Below, one piece after another: positions 34,830-43,100 of a DNA stretch of 64,000 nucleotides (the first letter of the stretch is position 1; each line of letters starts with the position of its first letter). The DNA is taken from NCBI GenBank assembly GCA_049604415.1, contig JBMYTN010000009.1, forward strand, positions 1 through 64,000, read 5' to 3'. This stretch comes from JBMYTN01 sp049604415. Lineage in GTDB: Bacteria; Pseudomonadota; Alphaproteobacteria; Rhodospirillales; Rhodospirillaceae. The notes beneath the pieces were generated by a model, which was given only the letters and a program-made list of their open reading frames with translations, did no database searches and was not told the origin of the DNA. Both the position numbers and the translations under genes were made by a program.

Positions 34830-35600
34830 ATGGGTAAGCGTTCGGCACGGTTGGCCCGCCAACATGAGTCCCAATCCGAGACCGGCACCGGTCGTGGTCG
34901 GGGCCAAGCGGAGTATAGTGCGCCTTTGCACCCGTTAGGGGTCGGTTGGGATCCCATCGATAACCGCCGCGACCAAAGCTATAAGCGCAAAATCCGCCCG
35001 CATAATGACAATCAGCGCCGCCTTCTGGAGGCCCTGGCCAGCTCGACCATGACCGTTGCCTTGGGCCCGGCGGGGACCGGGAAAACCTATCTGGCCATTG
35101 CCTCGGCGGTCGAGGCCCTGGAAAACGGCCAAATCGACCGCATTCTGCTCTCCCGCCCTGCCGTGGAAGCCGGGGAAAATCTGGGCTATCTGCCCGGCAC
35201 TTTGGAAGACAAGCTGCTGCCCTATTTGCGGCCGCTCTATGATGCTTTGTCAGACCGGCTCGGGGCCAAGCGCCTGAAGGCCTATATCGCCGATGGCACC
35301 ATCGAAATCGCCCCCATCGCCTATATGCGCGGGCGGACCCTGAACAACAGCTTTGTGGTCATCGACGAGGCCCAAAACTGCACCTATGGCCAGATCAAAA
35401 TGCTGCTGACCCGGCTGGGCTGGCATTCCCGCATGGTGATCACCGGCGATCCGGATCAGTCCGATCTGTTGCCCGGTGTCTCCGGTCTGGCCGATATCGC
35501 TGACCGACTGCAGCAGATTGAGGAAATCGAGGTCATTCGCCTCACCCAGCAAGATGTGGTCCGCCACCCGCTGGTGGCCTGCATGCTGCAAATTCTCTAA
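34830..35600 (+). CDS. phoH: PhoH-family ATPase
   Basis: 256 aa from the ATG at 34830, which has AAGGAG upstream; the frame is open upstream but lacks coding character. P-loop protein with Walker A GPAGTGKT, then LSRPAVEAGENLGYLPG, Walker B VVIDEAQN and GDPDQSDLL. PhoH proteins resemble the helicase half of superfamily 1 enzymes and are linked to RNA metabolism and phosphate stress; this is the PIN-less short form. CTCCT at 34802-34806 could pair with the AGGAG of the ribosome-binding site, a possible translation control. A GC-rich hairpin follows the stop. Confidence 0.9.
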   Translation: MGKRSARLARQHESQSETGTGRGRGQAEYSAPLHPLGVGWDPIDNRRDQSYKRKIRPHNDNQRRLLEALASSTMTVALGPAGTGKTYLAIASAVEALENGQIDRILLSRPAVEAGENLGYLPGTLEDKLLPYLRPLYDALSDRLGAKRLKAYIADGTIEIAPIAYMRGRTLNNSFVVIDEAQNCTYGQIKMLLTRLGWHSRMVITGDPDQSDLLPGVSGLADIADRLQQIEEIEVIRLTQQDVVRHPLVACMLQIL

Positions 35601-35750
35601 AGCCAGCGAAACCGGGAGGGGGCTCTGGCCTCCTCCCCTCTTCCCGGCTCCAAAATCCTTTAAATACGCTTGGAGACCGTGGTTTTGCTGGACCAAATGG
35701 CAGAATCCCCCCATTAATAGAGGGTCAATATATAGCCTACGACACCACTG

Positions 35751-37046
35751 ATGGCCGCTGGCACCGCAGATAACCCCTATATCTCCTATTTTCAGCAGGC
35801 ACTGACGTCGCATGACCCGTCGGGCAGCCCTGGCTCAGCGCAAGATTTTGCCGATCAACTGGTGGCAAAAATTGAGGCCCGCTTGCAGGCCGAGGGTCTG
35901 CCGCAAAAAACCATCGACACCCAGGTGACCTTGGCGGAGATCGCCGCCGGTCGGGCCTTGTCTGATCTGGCCCGCCGCCCGCAGCAACAGCGGGCCACAC
36001 CGCAACAGGCCCGCCAAAGCCCGCTCCGCACCCCAAATGCCGCCAACAGAGCGACGGCCAAAACAGCCCCTCAAACACGGGCAAAACCGGTTGCCAATCA
36101 AGGCGCCCGCCAAAGCCGGGACGCGGACGACATCCCGGTGCTGCGCAGTCCCGCCCTACAGAACCGCCGCCCGCGCCCCAGCCCAGCCGAGCGCGGTCGA
36201 GGCCGCCGCCGGAGACCAGCTCGCCGCGCGCCCCTCTGGCTGCGAATGCTGCTGCTTCTGTTGATCCTGGGCGGTTATGGCGGGACGGCCTATTGGTTTT
36301 TCACCCTCCCGCCTGCCACGCCGATGACGGCACCGCAAAACACGCCGCCGGTTGTTTTGGCTCTGGATCTGGTCGACCCGGATTTTGCCGGACGCCAAGC
36401 CAGCCTGCAGATCACCCCGGTCGGAGGGTCCTTGATGGGCCGGGATGGCAGCTTAAGCGAAGATCTAACCGTCATTGTTGAGGGTGGCGATCGGGGCTTG
36501 GAGCAGATTTTCCGCGCCGGGACGCCGATCAGCCCGATGCGATTTTCCATTGAGCTGATCGGCGGTGATGTGCGGACCTATCCGCTGGACCGTTATGGGG
36601 CGGCCTGGACCATTGAAGCGGCGGTGGAGGGCTCCAAGGTCGCAACCCGCCTTGTGGTCAGGGATGCCCCAGCCGACCTGCGCGTAACCTTGCAGCAAGG
36701 GGTGAATGACCCGCATCTGCCGCGCGAACAGCTGAGCATAGCGCGCGCGCCCACCAGCTTGATCTGGATTGGGGTGTTGGTCGGCTCCCTGGGGCTGGTT
36801 TGCCTCTGCGTCTTGTTGGTGAGTTGGTTTGCCATGATGCATGGCCGGATGATCGACATCAGCCTGATGATCTGGAACGCCACTTTGCTGGTTGCCATCC
36901 CGGTCTTACGCAGCATTTTGCCCGGCACCCCGCCCCTAGGCATTGCGATGGATGTATTGCTGTTCGCCTGGCTCCAAGGCCTGGCCGGGTTGAGCCTCCT
37001 TGGCTTGGGGGTTGTTTGGATTGGTCGGGGCATGGGACGTCGGTGA
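35751..37046 (+). CDS. DUF4436-like membrane protein with disordered N-terminus
   Basis: 431 aa. Residues 1-160 are low-complexity, Gln/Ala/Pro/Arg-rich and end in an Arg cluster; a membrane helix (WLRMLLLLLILGGYGGTAYW) follows near 165-185. Then comes an extracytoplasmic beta-rich domain with RTYPLDRYGAAW, the pattern of DUF4436, and three C-terminal helices. The long cytoplasmic N-terminus is unusual for that family. Function is unknown. Its stop overlaps the GTG start of the HAD gene, suggesting joint translation. Confidence 0.75.
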   Translation: MAAGTADNPYISYFQQALTSHDPSGSPGSAQDFADQLVAKIEARLQAEGLPQKTIDTQVTLAEIAAGRALSDLARRPQQQRATPQQARQSPLRTPNAANRATAKTAPQTRAKPVANQGARQSRDADDIPVLRSPALQNRRPRPSPAERGRGRRRRPARRAPLWLRMLLLLLILGGYGGTAYWFFTLPPATPMTAPQNTPPVVLALDLVDPDFAGRQASLQITPVGGSLMGRDGSLSEDLTVIVEGGDRGLEQIFRAGTPISPMRFSIELIGGDVRTYPLDRYGAAWTIEAAVEGSKVATRLVVRDAPADLRVTLQQGVNDPHLPREQLSIARAPTSLIWIGVLVGSLGLVCLCVLLVSWFAMMHGRMIDISLMIWNATLLVAIPVLRSILPGTPPLGIAMDVLLFAWLQGLAGLSLLGLGVVWIGRGMGRR

Positions 37047-37972
37047 GCCATCCTGTTGGATCCTCGGGCTTTTCCAAGCGGCGCATCTCCGTCGTCATCA
37101 CCGATATCGACAACACCTTGTTTGACTGGTTGGCGGTTTGGCATGCCTCATTTTCCGCCCTGCTCACCAAACTTGGCGAGACCAGCGGCCTGGCGGAAGA
37201 CGTGCTCCTGGCGGAGATAAAAGCCGTCTTCCGGAGATATGGAACGTCGGAATTTGGCTTGCTGATCCAAGAGCTGCCGAGCTTGACCCGACAGCATCCT
37301 GGGCGAGACCTGAAAGGGCTCTATGGGGAGGCAATCGATCACTACCGGCGCGCAGGACAAAAGACCTTACGGCTTTATCCCGGGGTCTATGAGACACTGA
37401 AAACCCTGCGGCAGTGCGGCGTGTTGGTGGTTGGCTTTACCGAGAGCAAAGCCCGCTATACGGCCGCGCGCGTCAATCACTTGGATCTCGATGGGCTGCT
37501 CACCGCCGTCTATGCGCCGGGGGATCATCCGCTGGCTCTGGACCGCTATGGCGCGCCCTGGACCCAGACAGAAAAGCAACCGGCCACCAAATGGGTTGAG
37601 CGATCACACCAACTGAAAAAGCCCTACCCAGACCAACTCAAACGCATCCTGAGCGATTTTGGCGTTAAAGCGTCTGAAGCCCTCTACATCGGTGACAGCC
37701 TGTATAAGGATGTCCAGATGGCCCAAGACGCAGACGTTATTGATGTCCATGCGGCCTATGGCGCAGGCTCGCCCCAGGACCACTTTACGCTGATCTCACG
37801 GGTCACCCATTGGAGTGATGCAGAACTGGCCAAATCCCGCAATTTTGACAGTGCGGCTGTGAGGCCGAGCCTGGTCTTGGAGGAGTCCTTTTCGGAGCTC
37901 TTAGAGCATTTTGACTTCACGGCCTTTGGTGCATTTCGAGAGCCGCCAATGGGCTGTGTTCGACGTTCTTAA
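37043..37972 (+). CDS. HAD-superfamily hydrolase
   Basis: 309 aa from a GTG at 37043 overlapping the previous stop; upstream in-frame codons lie in the DUF4436-like gene. Motifs: I, DIDNTLFDW (nucleophile Asp first); II, VVGFTES; III, lysine in HQLKKPYPDQL; IV, YIGDSLYKDVQMA. These give a soluble phosphatase-type HAD with a helical cap between motifs I and II. The region ALDRYGAPWTQTEKQPATKW before motif III is a longer insert than in typical phosphoglycolate phosphatase-like members. Substrate unknown. Confidence 0.87.
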   Translation: MSHPVGSSGFSKRRISVVITDIDNTLFDWLAVWHASFSALLTKLGETSGLAEDVLLAEIKAVFRRYGTSEFGLLIQELPSLTRQHPGRDLKGLYGEAIDHYRRAGQKTLRLYPGVYETLKTLRQCGVLVVGFTESKARYTAARVNHLDLDGLLTAVYAPGDHPLALDRYGAPWTQTEKQPATKWVERSHQLKKPYPDQLKRILSDFGVKASEALYIGDSLYKDVQMAQDADVIDVHAAYGAGSPQDHFTLISRVTHWSDAELAKSRNFDSAAVRPSLVLEESFSELLEHFDFTAFGAFREPPMGCVRRS

Positions 37973-37978
37973 TATTTA

Positions 37979-38512
37979 TCAGATCATCGAGGCCGCTTTG
38001 TTGGCCCTAGGCTGCGGTTCAGCGGCAATTGTCATGGGCAGGATCCGGCCCCAATGGCTGTCTAAGGCCGGACCGGCGATCTGGAACCCGGCCTTTTGAT
38101 AGGCCTTTATCGCCCGGGCATTGTCTGGATGCGGATCCGTGGCCACCACAGGCACGCCTTCCGCAAACAACATTGCCAGCCGGGCTTTGATCAAAGCCGA
38201 GCCATGACCGCCGCCCATCATATCGGGCGCGCCAATGAACTGGTCGATGCCCCGGGATCCTAGCGGCAAATGGGCGAAATAATGTCCCTCCCAGCCATGG
38301 ACCGTATAGTCCTGGATATAGGCAAAGGGCCGATCACCATGACTGACGATCCATTGGCGCACCCGCCCATAATCAAGCCAGTCCGGTTCATAATCTCCAT
38401 CATCATCCCACCATTGCGCCACATGGGGATTGTCCCGCCAGCCATTGATCAAAGGGAGATCGTGAAGCGTGACCGGGCGGAACGCATAAGGTCCCTGAAC
38501 CACGGCCCTCAC
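37979..38512 (-). CDS. GNAT acetyltransferase, AAC(6')-Ib-like branch
   Basis: 177 aa. FRPVTLHDLPLINGWRDNP at the N-terminus, PFAYIQDYTVHG, RGIDQFIGAPDMMGGGHG with the acetyl-CoA P-loop, and TDPHPDNARAIKAYQKAGF follow the order seen in the AAC(6')-Ib/Acetyltransf_8 group, which also includes siderophore and lysine acetylases. Similarity of layout does not prove aminoglycoside modification. The start overlaps the stop of the TetR gene by 4 bases, so the two are one operon and the enzyme is probably under TetR control. Confidence 0.85.
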   Translation of the reverse strand: MRAVVQGPYAFRPVTLHDLPLINGWRDNPHVAQWWDDDGDYEPDWLDYGRVRQWIVSHGDRPFAYIQDYTVHGWEGHYFAHLPLGSRGIDQFIGAPDMMGGGHGSALIKARLAMLFAEGVPVVATDPHPDNARAIKAYQKAGFQIAGPALDSHWGRILPMTIAAEPQPRANKAASMI

Positions 38513-39102
38513 CCCTCCTCTGCCCGGTCCACCAGCAACAGGCCCACCTGCTGGCTTGCCGTGGCCCGCAGCACCGCCGCATCGCCATGGACCGATTGCA
38601 TCACCGCCAAACCCCGCGTCATGGTCAGGATCACCCGCGCCGCGTCTTCTGGGGGCACTGCCAAGCGGTCCCGATGCTCCGGACGGCTCAATGCCTCGGC
38701 GATCAGAGCCTCGATCCGCAGCAGAAACGCGGCGACCCGGTCACGGACGGCGGCTTCCACGGTGGGGGCTTCCGTGGCAACCCGGGTGGTCAAACAGCCC
38801 CGGGGGTCCGAGCCTGCGGTCATGTTTTCAATCCCCGCCTCGAACAAGGCCTGCAATAGGGTCTTTGTGTCCGGCTCTGCCAAAGCGGTGCGCACAGAGG
38901 CCTCAAAGCGGGCCGCATAACGCTCATAGGCCAATAAAAACAAAGCCTCTTTGCTGCCATAGGCGTTGTAGAGGCTGCCACGCTGGACGCCGGTGGCCTG
39001 GGACAGTTCGGCCATGGAGGTCGCGCCATAACCCTGACGCCAAAACAGGGCCAAGGCCTGCTCCAGCACCACATCCTCGTCAAACTGGCGGACGCCGACC
39101 AT
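38509..39102 (-). CDS. TetR/AcrR-family regulator
   Basis: 197 aa. An N-terminal HTH (FDEDVVLEQALALFWRQGYG, then MAELSQATGVQRGSLYNAYG) is followed by a helical ligand domain with GCLTTRVATE, as in the TetR_C group related to AcuR/NemR-like regulators. It is divergent from a thioesterase gene and translationally coupled to the GNAT gene. Two palindromes in the divergent gap are likely operators, so it probably controls both transcripts. The ligand is unknown. Confidence 0.92.
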   Translation of the reverse strand: MVGVRQFDEDVVLEQALALFWRQGYGATSMAELSQATGVQRGSLYNAYGSKEALFLLAYERYAARFEASVRTALAEPDTKTLLQALFEAGIENMTAGSDPRGCLTTRVATEAPTVEAAVRDRVAAFLLRIEALIAEALSRPEHRDRLAVPPEDAARVILTMTRGLAVMQSVHGDAAVLRATASQQVGLLLVDRAEEG

Positions 39103-39120
39103 CTGCGCTCCAATTCATTC

Positions 39121-39154
39121 TTGACAGGTGTGTCATTCTTGACGATACCGTCAA
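39121..39154. promoter_or_regulatory. Twin palindromes, probable TetR operators
   Basis: TTGACAGGTGTGTCAT (39121-39136) and TTGACGATACCGTCAA (39139-39154) are 16-bp palindromes of the same form, TTGAC-x6-GTCA, starting 18 bases apart. The second is perfect. They sit between the divergent TetR and thioesterase genes, and would cover a promoter such as one using TTGACA at 39121. Binding by the neighbouring TetR protein is inferred. Confidence 0.6.
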
Positions 39155-39195
39155 ATATAAGATCAACCCCACTGCAGAGACAAAGGAAATCCGCC

Positions 39196-39633
39196 ATGGC
39201 CGAGACCCAAAGCCCGCCGCCGCCGACCCTGGAGGATTTTCCGCACCGGACCTTTGACAAGCTGCGCTATGGCGATACGGATCGGCAGGGCCATGTGAAC
39301 AACGCGATCTCGGCAACCATGTTTGAAACCGGACGGGTGGAGCTGTTGATTGCCCCAGATGTGCCTTTGCTCTCGCCGGGCTATTCCTTTGTCATCGCCA
39401 ACATCACCATCGACTATATCGACGAGATCCTCTGGCCCGGCAGTGTCGAAATCGGCACCAGGGTGACCAAGATCGGGCGCAGCTCCATCGGCTTGGACCA
39501 AGGGCTGTTTCAAGAGGGGCGTTTGGTCGGCGCGGCCCGCTCAGTGATTGTCATGACCGATGAGAGCACCCGGCGCTCCCACCCCCTGCCCGACGCCGGA
39601 CGGACTTATCTAGAGTCCTATTCGATCAGATAG
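39196..39633 (+). CDS. Acyl-CoA thioesterase, 4HBT hotdog fold
   Basis: 145 aa from the ATG at 39196 (AAGGAAA upstream); the open frame reaches back to 39121 over the operators. The signature RYGDTDRQGHVNNAI is the 4-hydroxybenzoyl-CoA thioesterase-type active-site region, followed by the hotdog helix and strands (FVIANITIDYIDEILWPG). Expected to hydrolyse a cytosolic acyl-CoA. Control by the divergent TetR regulator would fit a response to an acyl or aromatic compound. Confidence 0.9.
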   Translation: MAETQSPPPPTLEDFPHRTFDKLRYGDTDRQGHVNNAISATMFETGRVELLIAPDVPLLSPGYSFVIANITIDYIDEILWPGSVEIGTRVTKIGRSSIGLDQGLFQEGRLVGAARSVIVMTDESTRRSHPLPDAGRTYLESYSIR

Positions 39634-39659
39634 GGCTCTGGAGCAATTCTTGATTTCGT

Positions 39660-39696
39660 AAAAAAACAAAGCGGAGCAATATGTTGCTCCGCTTTG
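39660..39696 (-). terminator. Intrinsic terminator for the periplasmic Moco-domain-like gene
   Basis: A perfect 12-bp stem (39668-39679 with 39684-39695, AAAGCGGAGCAA) with a 4-base loop is followed on the minus strand by a run of seven T interrupted by one G. It lies between the convergent thioesterase and periplasmic protein genes, and serves the minus strand best; the plus strand has only three T. Confidence 0.85.
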
Positions 39697-39720
39697 CTGC
39701 TGTTCTAGCTTTGTCTGAGC

Positions 39721-40266
39721 TTAGCGGGTGGCGCCGATTTCCTCGATGGCCCAGATCCATTTTGCGGTGCTCTCATCCTCGTCGCTGACCTTGCCTTCCA
39801 GGGCGGGCATCAGCAGCCGGAACGGCCCCTTATCGTCCAAGGAGATCGGGGCACCGTTCATCCGGGTGACAAACAGGATGTCCTTATTGCCAAGTTCTTC
39901 GGCATAGAAGGTCACGATGTAATCGTCGATGGCTTTTAGGCGGATGCCCTCCGCCGGGTCCAGGTCGAGCATATCGATCAGATCATCGAGCAGGACGCCT
40001 TGGAAAGTCGCGGTGACATCCCAGGGGGTGGTCATGGTGGTCTCATAGGCCTGCAGCACGTCGATCTGGGAGGACGGGATCTGCTTTGGCCCGGCATTGG
40101 TCGACAGATAAAGATCCGCCGTCAGCGGGTTTTCCACGGTCCAGGCCATGCCATCCACCGGGACCAAATCGGCGGCTAGGGCCGGAGCGGTGGCGAACCC
40201 GCCCGCAACGCAGACCGTGAAAACCCCGGCAAACACCGTTTCCTTGATCCCACGCAAACCAAACAT
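39721..40266 (-). CDS. Periplasmic protein with an oxidoreductase molybdopterin-binding-like domain
   Basis: 181 aa from the ATG at 40266, which has AAGGAG upstream and starts a signal peptide cleaved near ALAADL; an ATG at 40290 is eight codons earlier. The mature region FQGVLLDDLIDMLDLDP, then AIDDYIVTFYAEEL and KGPFRLLMP, resembles the small SUOX/YedY-like domain, without the cofactor-ligating cysteine context. Such stand-alone proteins are common in proteobacteria and of unknown function. The gene is monocistronic, with its own strong terminator. Confidence 0.7.
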   Translation of the reverse strand: MFGLRGIKETVFAGVFTVCVAGGFATAPALAADLVPVDGMAWTVENPLTADLYLSTNAGPKQIPSSQIDVLQAYETTMTTPWDVTATFQGVLLDDLIDMLDLDPAEGIRLKAIDDYIVTFYAEELGNKDILFVTRMNGAPISLDDKGPFRLLMPALEGKVSDEDESTAKWIWAIEEIGATR

Positions 40267-40582
40267 TCTGCTCTCCTTAAACAAGGCCATGAGTCGCTTC
40301 TAATGGCCCTGAAAATGGCAGTCCCGGAGGCAAAGGAAAAGGGTCATTCCACGCAATTCTTCGGCGCTGCGATATTCTTTTGATCAAAGGTTGAATATCC
40401 ATTGGAAAAAAATGGGAAACAATTCCGTCATCACACTGGATTTGCCGATTTTTTTCCCTTAAGTGAGAGGCATCTGGCGTTGCAGTCCGCCTCTGGGTTC
40501 TAGGGGGAACCTGGGTCACATGGTCAGGCGGCCCCATCGCATCCCACACCACCATGCATGATTTGCGACTATGAGGACCGAG

Positions 40583-41086
40583 ATGGGCATATTGTCAAAG
40601 GCCAATCCGAAGGCCAATTCCGACCGCCCCGGCACCGTGAGCGAAGATGAATGGCGTGAGCGCCTGAGCCCCGAGCAATATCGGGTTCTGCGCCGCCATG
40701 GCACCGAAATGGCCGGCAGCAGCCCGCTGAATTACGAAAAGCGTGCTGGCACATTCAACTGTGCCGGATGCGGCAGCCCCCTGTTCTCGTCCGAGACCAA
40801 ATATGAGAGCGGCAGCGGCTGGCCGAGCTTCTGGGCTCCGTTGAGCGAGGATACGGTCGGTTCCAAAACCGACTATCTGCTGTTCTACCCGCGCACGGAA
40901 ATCCATTGCGCCAATTGCGGCGGCCATTTGGGTCATGTGTTCAATGATGGCCCGCAGCCAACCGGCAAGCGCTATTGTATGAACGGTGTGGCACTGCAGT
41001 TTGAAGCCCAGGACACCCCTGCCCAAGAGGATACAGGCGCAGCGGGAAGCCCGGACTTCAAAATGGCCAAGGCCAACCGGGTCTAA
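40583..41086 (+). CDS. msrB: Methionine-R-sulfoxide reductase B
   Basis: 167 aa from the ATG at 40583 (AGGA just upstream); an ATG at 40571 is the alternative. MsrB reduces protein methionine-R-sulfoxide in the cytosol. The zinc-binding CxxC pairs are CAGC and CANC, the substrate pocket motif is SGWPSFW, and the catalytic cysteine is in RYCMNG (residue 132 from this start). A resolving Cys near residue 75-80 is not obvious: the corresponding segment reads SSETKYESG, so thioredoxin or another thiol may recycle it. Its stop overlaps the convergent gtsD-like gene by 4 bases. Confidence 0.93.
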   Translation: MGILSKANPKANSDRPGTVSEDEWRERLSPEQYRVLRRHGTEMAGSSPLNYEKRAGTFNCAGCGSPLFSSETKYESGSGWPSFWAPLSEDTVGSKTDYLLFYPRTEIHCANCGGHLGHVFNDGPQPTGKRYCMNGVALQFEAQDTPAQEDTGAAGSPDFKMAKANRV

Positions 41087-42180
41087 TTCAGCCTGAGACC
41101 ACTATCCGGGGCAAAATAGGACACCTTGGCCAGATCAAAGGCCAAGGTCAGCTCCTGCCCCGCTTGCGCCCCGGTTTCCGCATGCAGCCGGGCCGTGACC
41201 TCCTTGCCGCCGAGATGGGAGACGACAAAAGTGTCGGCTCCGGCGGGCTCGACCACATCAATCCGACAAGGCGCGGTCTGCACATAGGCCCCCTGACGGT
41301 GGGTCGCCTCGGCAATGTCCTCGGGCCGCACCCCCAGCACCACATCTTCCGGCAAGGCCTGCAAACGCGGCTCCGAGAGGGTCAGCGGCGGCCCGTCGCG
41401 GCGGTCGATCTCGATCCGGATCACCCCCGCCTCCTTCCGGGTCCGCGCCGGGATCAGGTTCATGGCTGGCGAGCCCATGAAATCGGCCACAAACAGATTG
41501 GCCGGACGGTTATAAAGCTCCGCCGGGCTCCCCGCCTGCTGGATGATGCCATCCTTCATAACAACGATTTTGGTCGCCAGGGTCATGGCCTCGATCTGGT
41601 CATGGGTGACATAGACCATGGAGGCCCCCAAGGTCTGGTGCAGCTTTTTGATCTCGGTGCGCATCTCGACCCGGAGCTTGGCATCCAGATTGGACAGCGG
41701 CTCGTCAAACAGGAACAGCTTCGGATCGCGGACCAAGGCCCGGCCCATGGCCACCCGCTGACGCTGGCCGCCGGACAGCTGGCCAGGGCGGCGGTTCAGC
41801 AATTGCTCGATCTGCAGCTGCTTGGCAACCTCGGCCAATTTGGTTTCGCGCACCGCCGGATCGACGCCACGCACCTTCATGCCAAAAGTGATGTTCTTGG
41901 CCACCGACATGGTCGGATAGAGCGCATAGGACTGGAACACCATGGCGATGTCCCGATCCTTGGGCGAGACATCGGTCATATCCCGGCCACCAATATGGAT
42001 TGAGCCGCCGGTGATCGGCTCCAGACCGGCAATGCAGTTCAGCAAGGTGGATTTGCCACAGCCGGACGGCCCAACCAGGACCAGGAAGTCCCCCTTCTCG
42101 ATGGACACATTGATGTCCTTGAGAATGTCATGGGTGCCATAGGACTTGCGCAGATTTTGGATGTCGAGAATGGGGGCCAT
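41083..42180 (-). CDS. gtsD: Sugar ABC importer ATPase, MalK/UgpC type
   Basis: 365 aa. Walker A GPSGCGKST, signature LSGGQRQRVAMGRAL, Walker B LFLFDEPLSNLDAKLR and VTHDQIEAM are all present, followed by the MalK-type C-terminal OB-fold regulatory domain (VLGVRPEDI). Energises the carbohydrate importer encoded upstream on the same strand. The name gtsD is used because of the operon's resemblance to Pseudomonas GtsABCD; the ATPase itself is not substrate-specific. Confidence 0.92.
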   Translation of the reverse strand: MAPILDIQNLRKSYGTHDILKDINVSIEKGDFLVLVGPSGCGKSTLLNCIAGLEPITGGSIHIGGRDMTDVSPKDRDIAMVFQSYALYPTMSVAKNITFGMKVRGVDPAVRETKLAEVAKQLQIEQLLNRRPGQLSGGQRQRVAMGRALVRDPKLFLFDEPLSNLDAKLRVEMRTEIKKLHQTLGASMVYVTHDQIEAMTLATKIVVMKDGIIQQAGSPAELYNRPANLFVADFMGSPAMNLIPARTRKEAGVIRIEIDRRDGPPLTLSEPRLQALPEDVVLGVRPEDIAEATHRQGAYVQTAPCRIDVVEPAGADTFVVSHLGGKEVTARLHAETGAQAGQELTLAFDLAKVSYFAPDSGLRLN

Positions 42181-42185
42181 GATGG

Positions 42186-43100
42186 TCAGCCTTTCACCGA
42201 TCCGGCGGTCAGCCCGCGGATGAAATATTTCCCAGCCACCACATAGACCAGAAGGGTCGGCAGGCCTGCGATGATCGCAGCGGCCATGTCGACATTATAT
42301 TCCTTCACGCCAGTGGTGGAGTTGACGATGTTGTTGAGCGCGACCGTAACCGGTTGGGTTCCGGCCTGACTGAAGGACACCCCGAACAGGAAGTCGTTCC
42401 AGATCTGGGTGAACTGCCAGATCACGGTCACCATGATGATCGGCAGCGACAGCGGCAAAAAGATCGAGAAAAAGATCCGGAAAAACCCGGCACCATCGAT
42501 CTTGGCCGCCTTGACCAGATCCTGTGGGATGGAGACGTAAAAATTGCGGAAAAACAGGGTGGTAAAGCCCAAGCCATAGATCACATGGACAAAGACCAGC
42601 CCGGGTATGGTTCCGGCCATGCCCGATAGTCCCAATAGCCGGGCCATGGGCAACAACACCACTTGGAACGGGATGAAGCAGCCAAACAGCAGCAGGGCGA
42701 AAATCAGATTGGAGCCCTTAAAGCGCCATTGCGCCACCACATAGCCGTTTAGCGCACCCAGCAAGGTCGAGATCAGCACCGCCGGGATCACCAAAACCAC
42801 CGAGTTCCAGAAATAGGGCTGCAGGCCTTCGCATTGGATGCCGGTACAGGCCCCGGACCAGGCGGTCGCCCAGGCATCAAAGGTGATGTCGCGCGGCAGC
42901 GCCAACATCGAGCCGGTGCGGATTTCCTCCAGGCTTTTCAGCGAGGTGGTCAGCATCACAAACAGCGGCAACAGATAGTAAAGCGCGAAGACGAACAGGA
43001 TGATGTAAAGCAGCCAGCGCAGCAGCAGCTTGCCAGCGCCACCCTGTCGGCCGGGCAGACCCGTTTGGGGTCCGCGCAGGGAGAACGGGGTCTCAGTCAT
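42186..43100 (-). CDS. gtsC: Sugar ABC importer permease, MalG type
   Basis: 304 aa, six predicted helices. The EAA loop reads KAAKIDGAGFFRIFFSIFLP, and the C-terminus with VAGKYFIRGLTAGSVKG is characteristic of CUT1 MalG-type permeases. It pairs with the permease at 43093, whose gene it overlaps by 8 bases. Sits five bases ahead of the ATPase gene. Confidence 0.92.
   Translation of the reverse strand: MTETPFSLRGPQTGLPGRQGGAGKLLLRWLLYIILFVFALYYLLPLFVMLTTSLKSLEEIRTGSMLALPRDITFDAWATAWSGACTGIQCEGLQPYFWNSVVLVIPAVLISTLLGALNGYVVAQWRFKGSNLIFALLLFGCFIPFQVVLLPMARLLGLSGMAGTIPGLVFVHVIYGLGFTTLFFRNFYVSIPQDLVKAAKIDGAGFFRIFFSIFLPLSLPIIMVTVIWQFTQIWNDFLFGVSFSQAGTQPVTVALNNIVNSTTGVKEYNVDMAAAIIAGLPTLLVYVVAGKYFIRGLTAGSVKG

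Noticed and set aside
40379..40388. TTTGATCAAA palindrome as an Fnr site upstream of msrB
   Set aside because: Fnr sites need TTGAT and ATCAA separated by four bases; here the halves are fused, so it is more likely chance.
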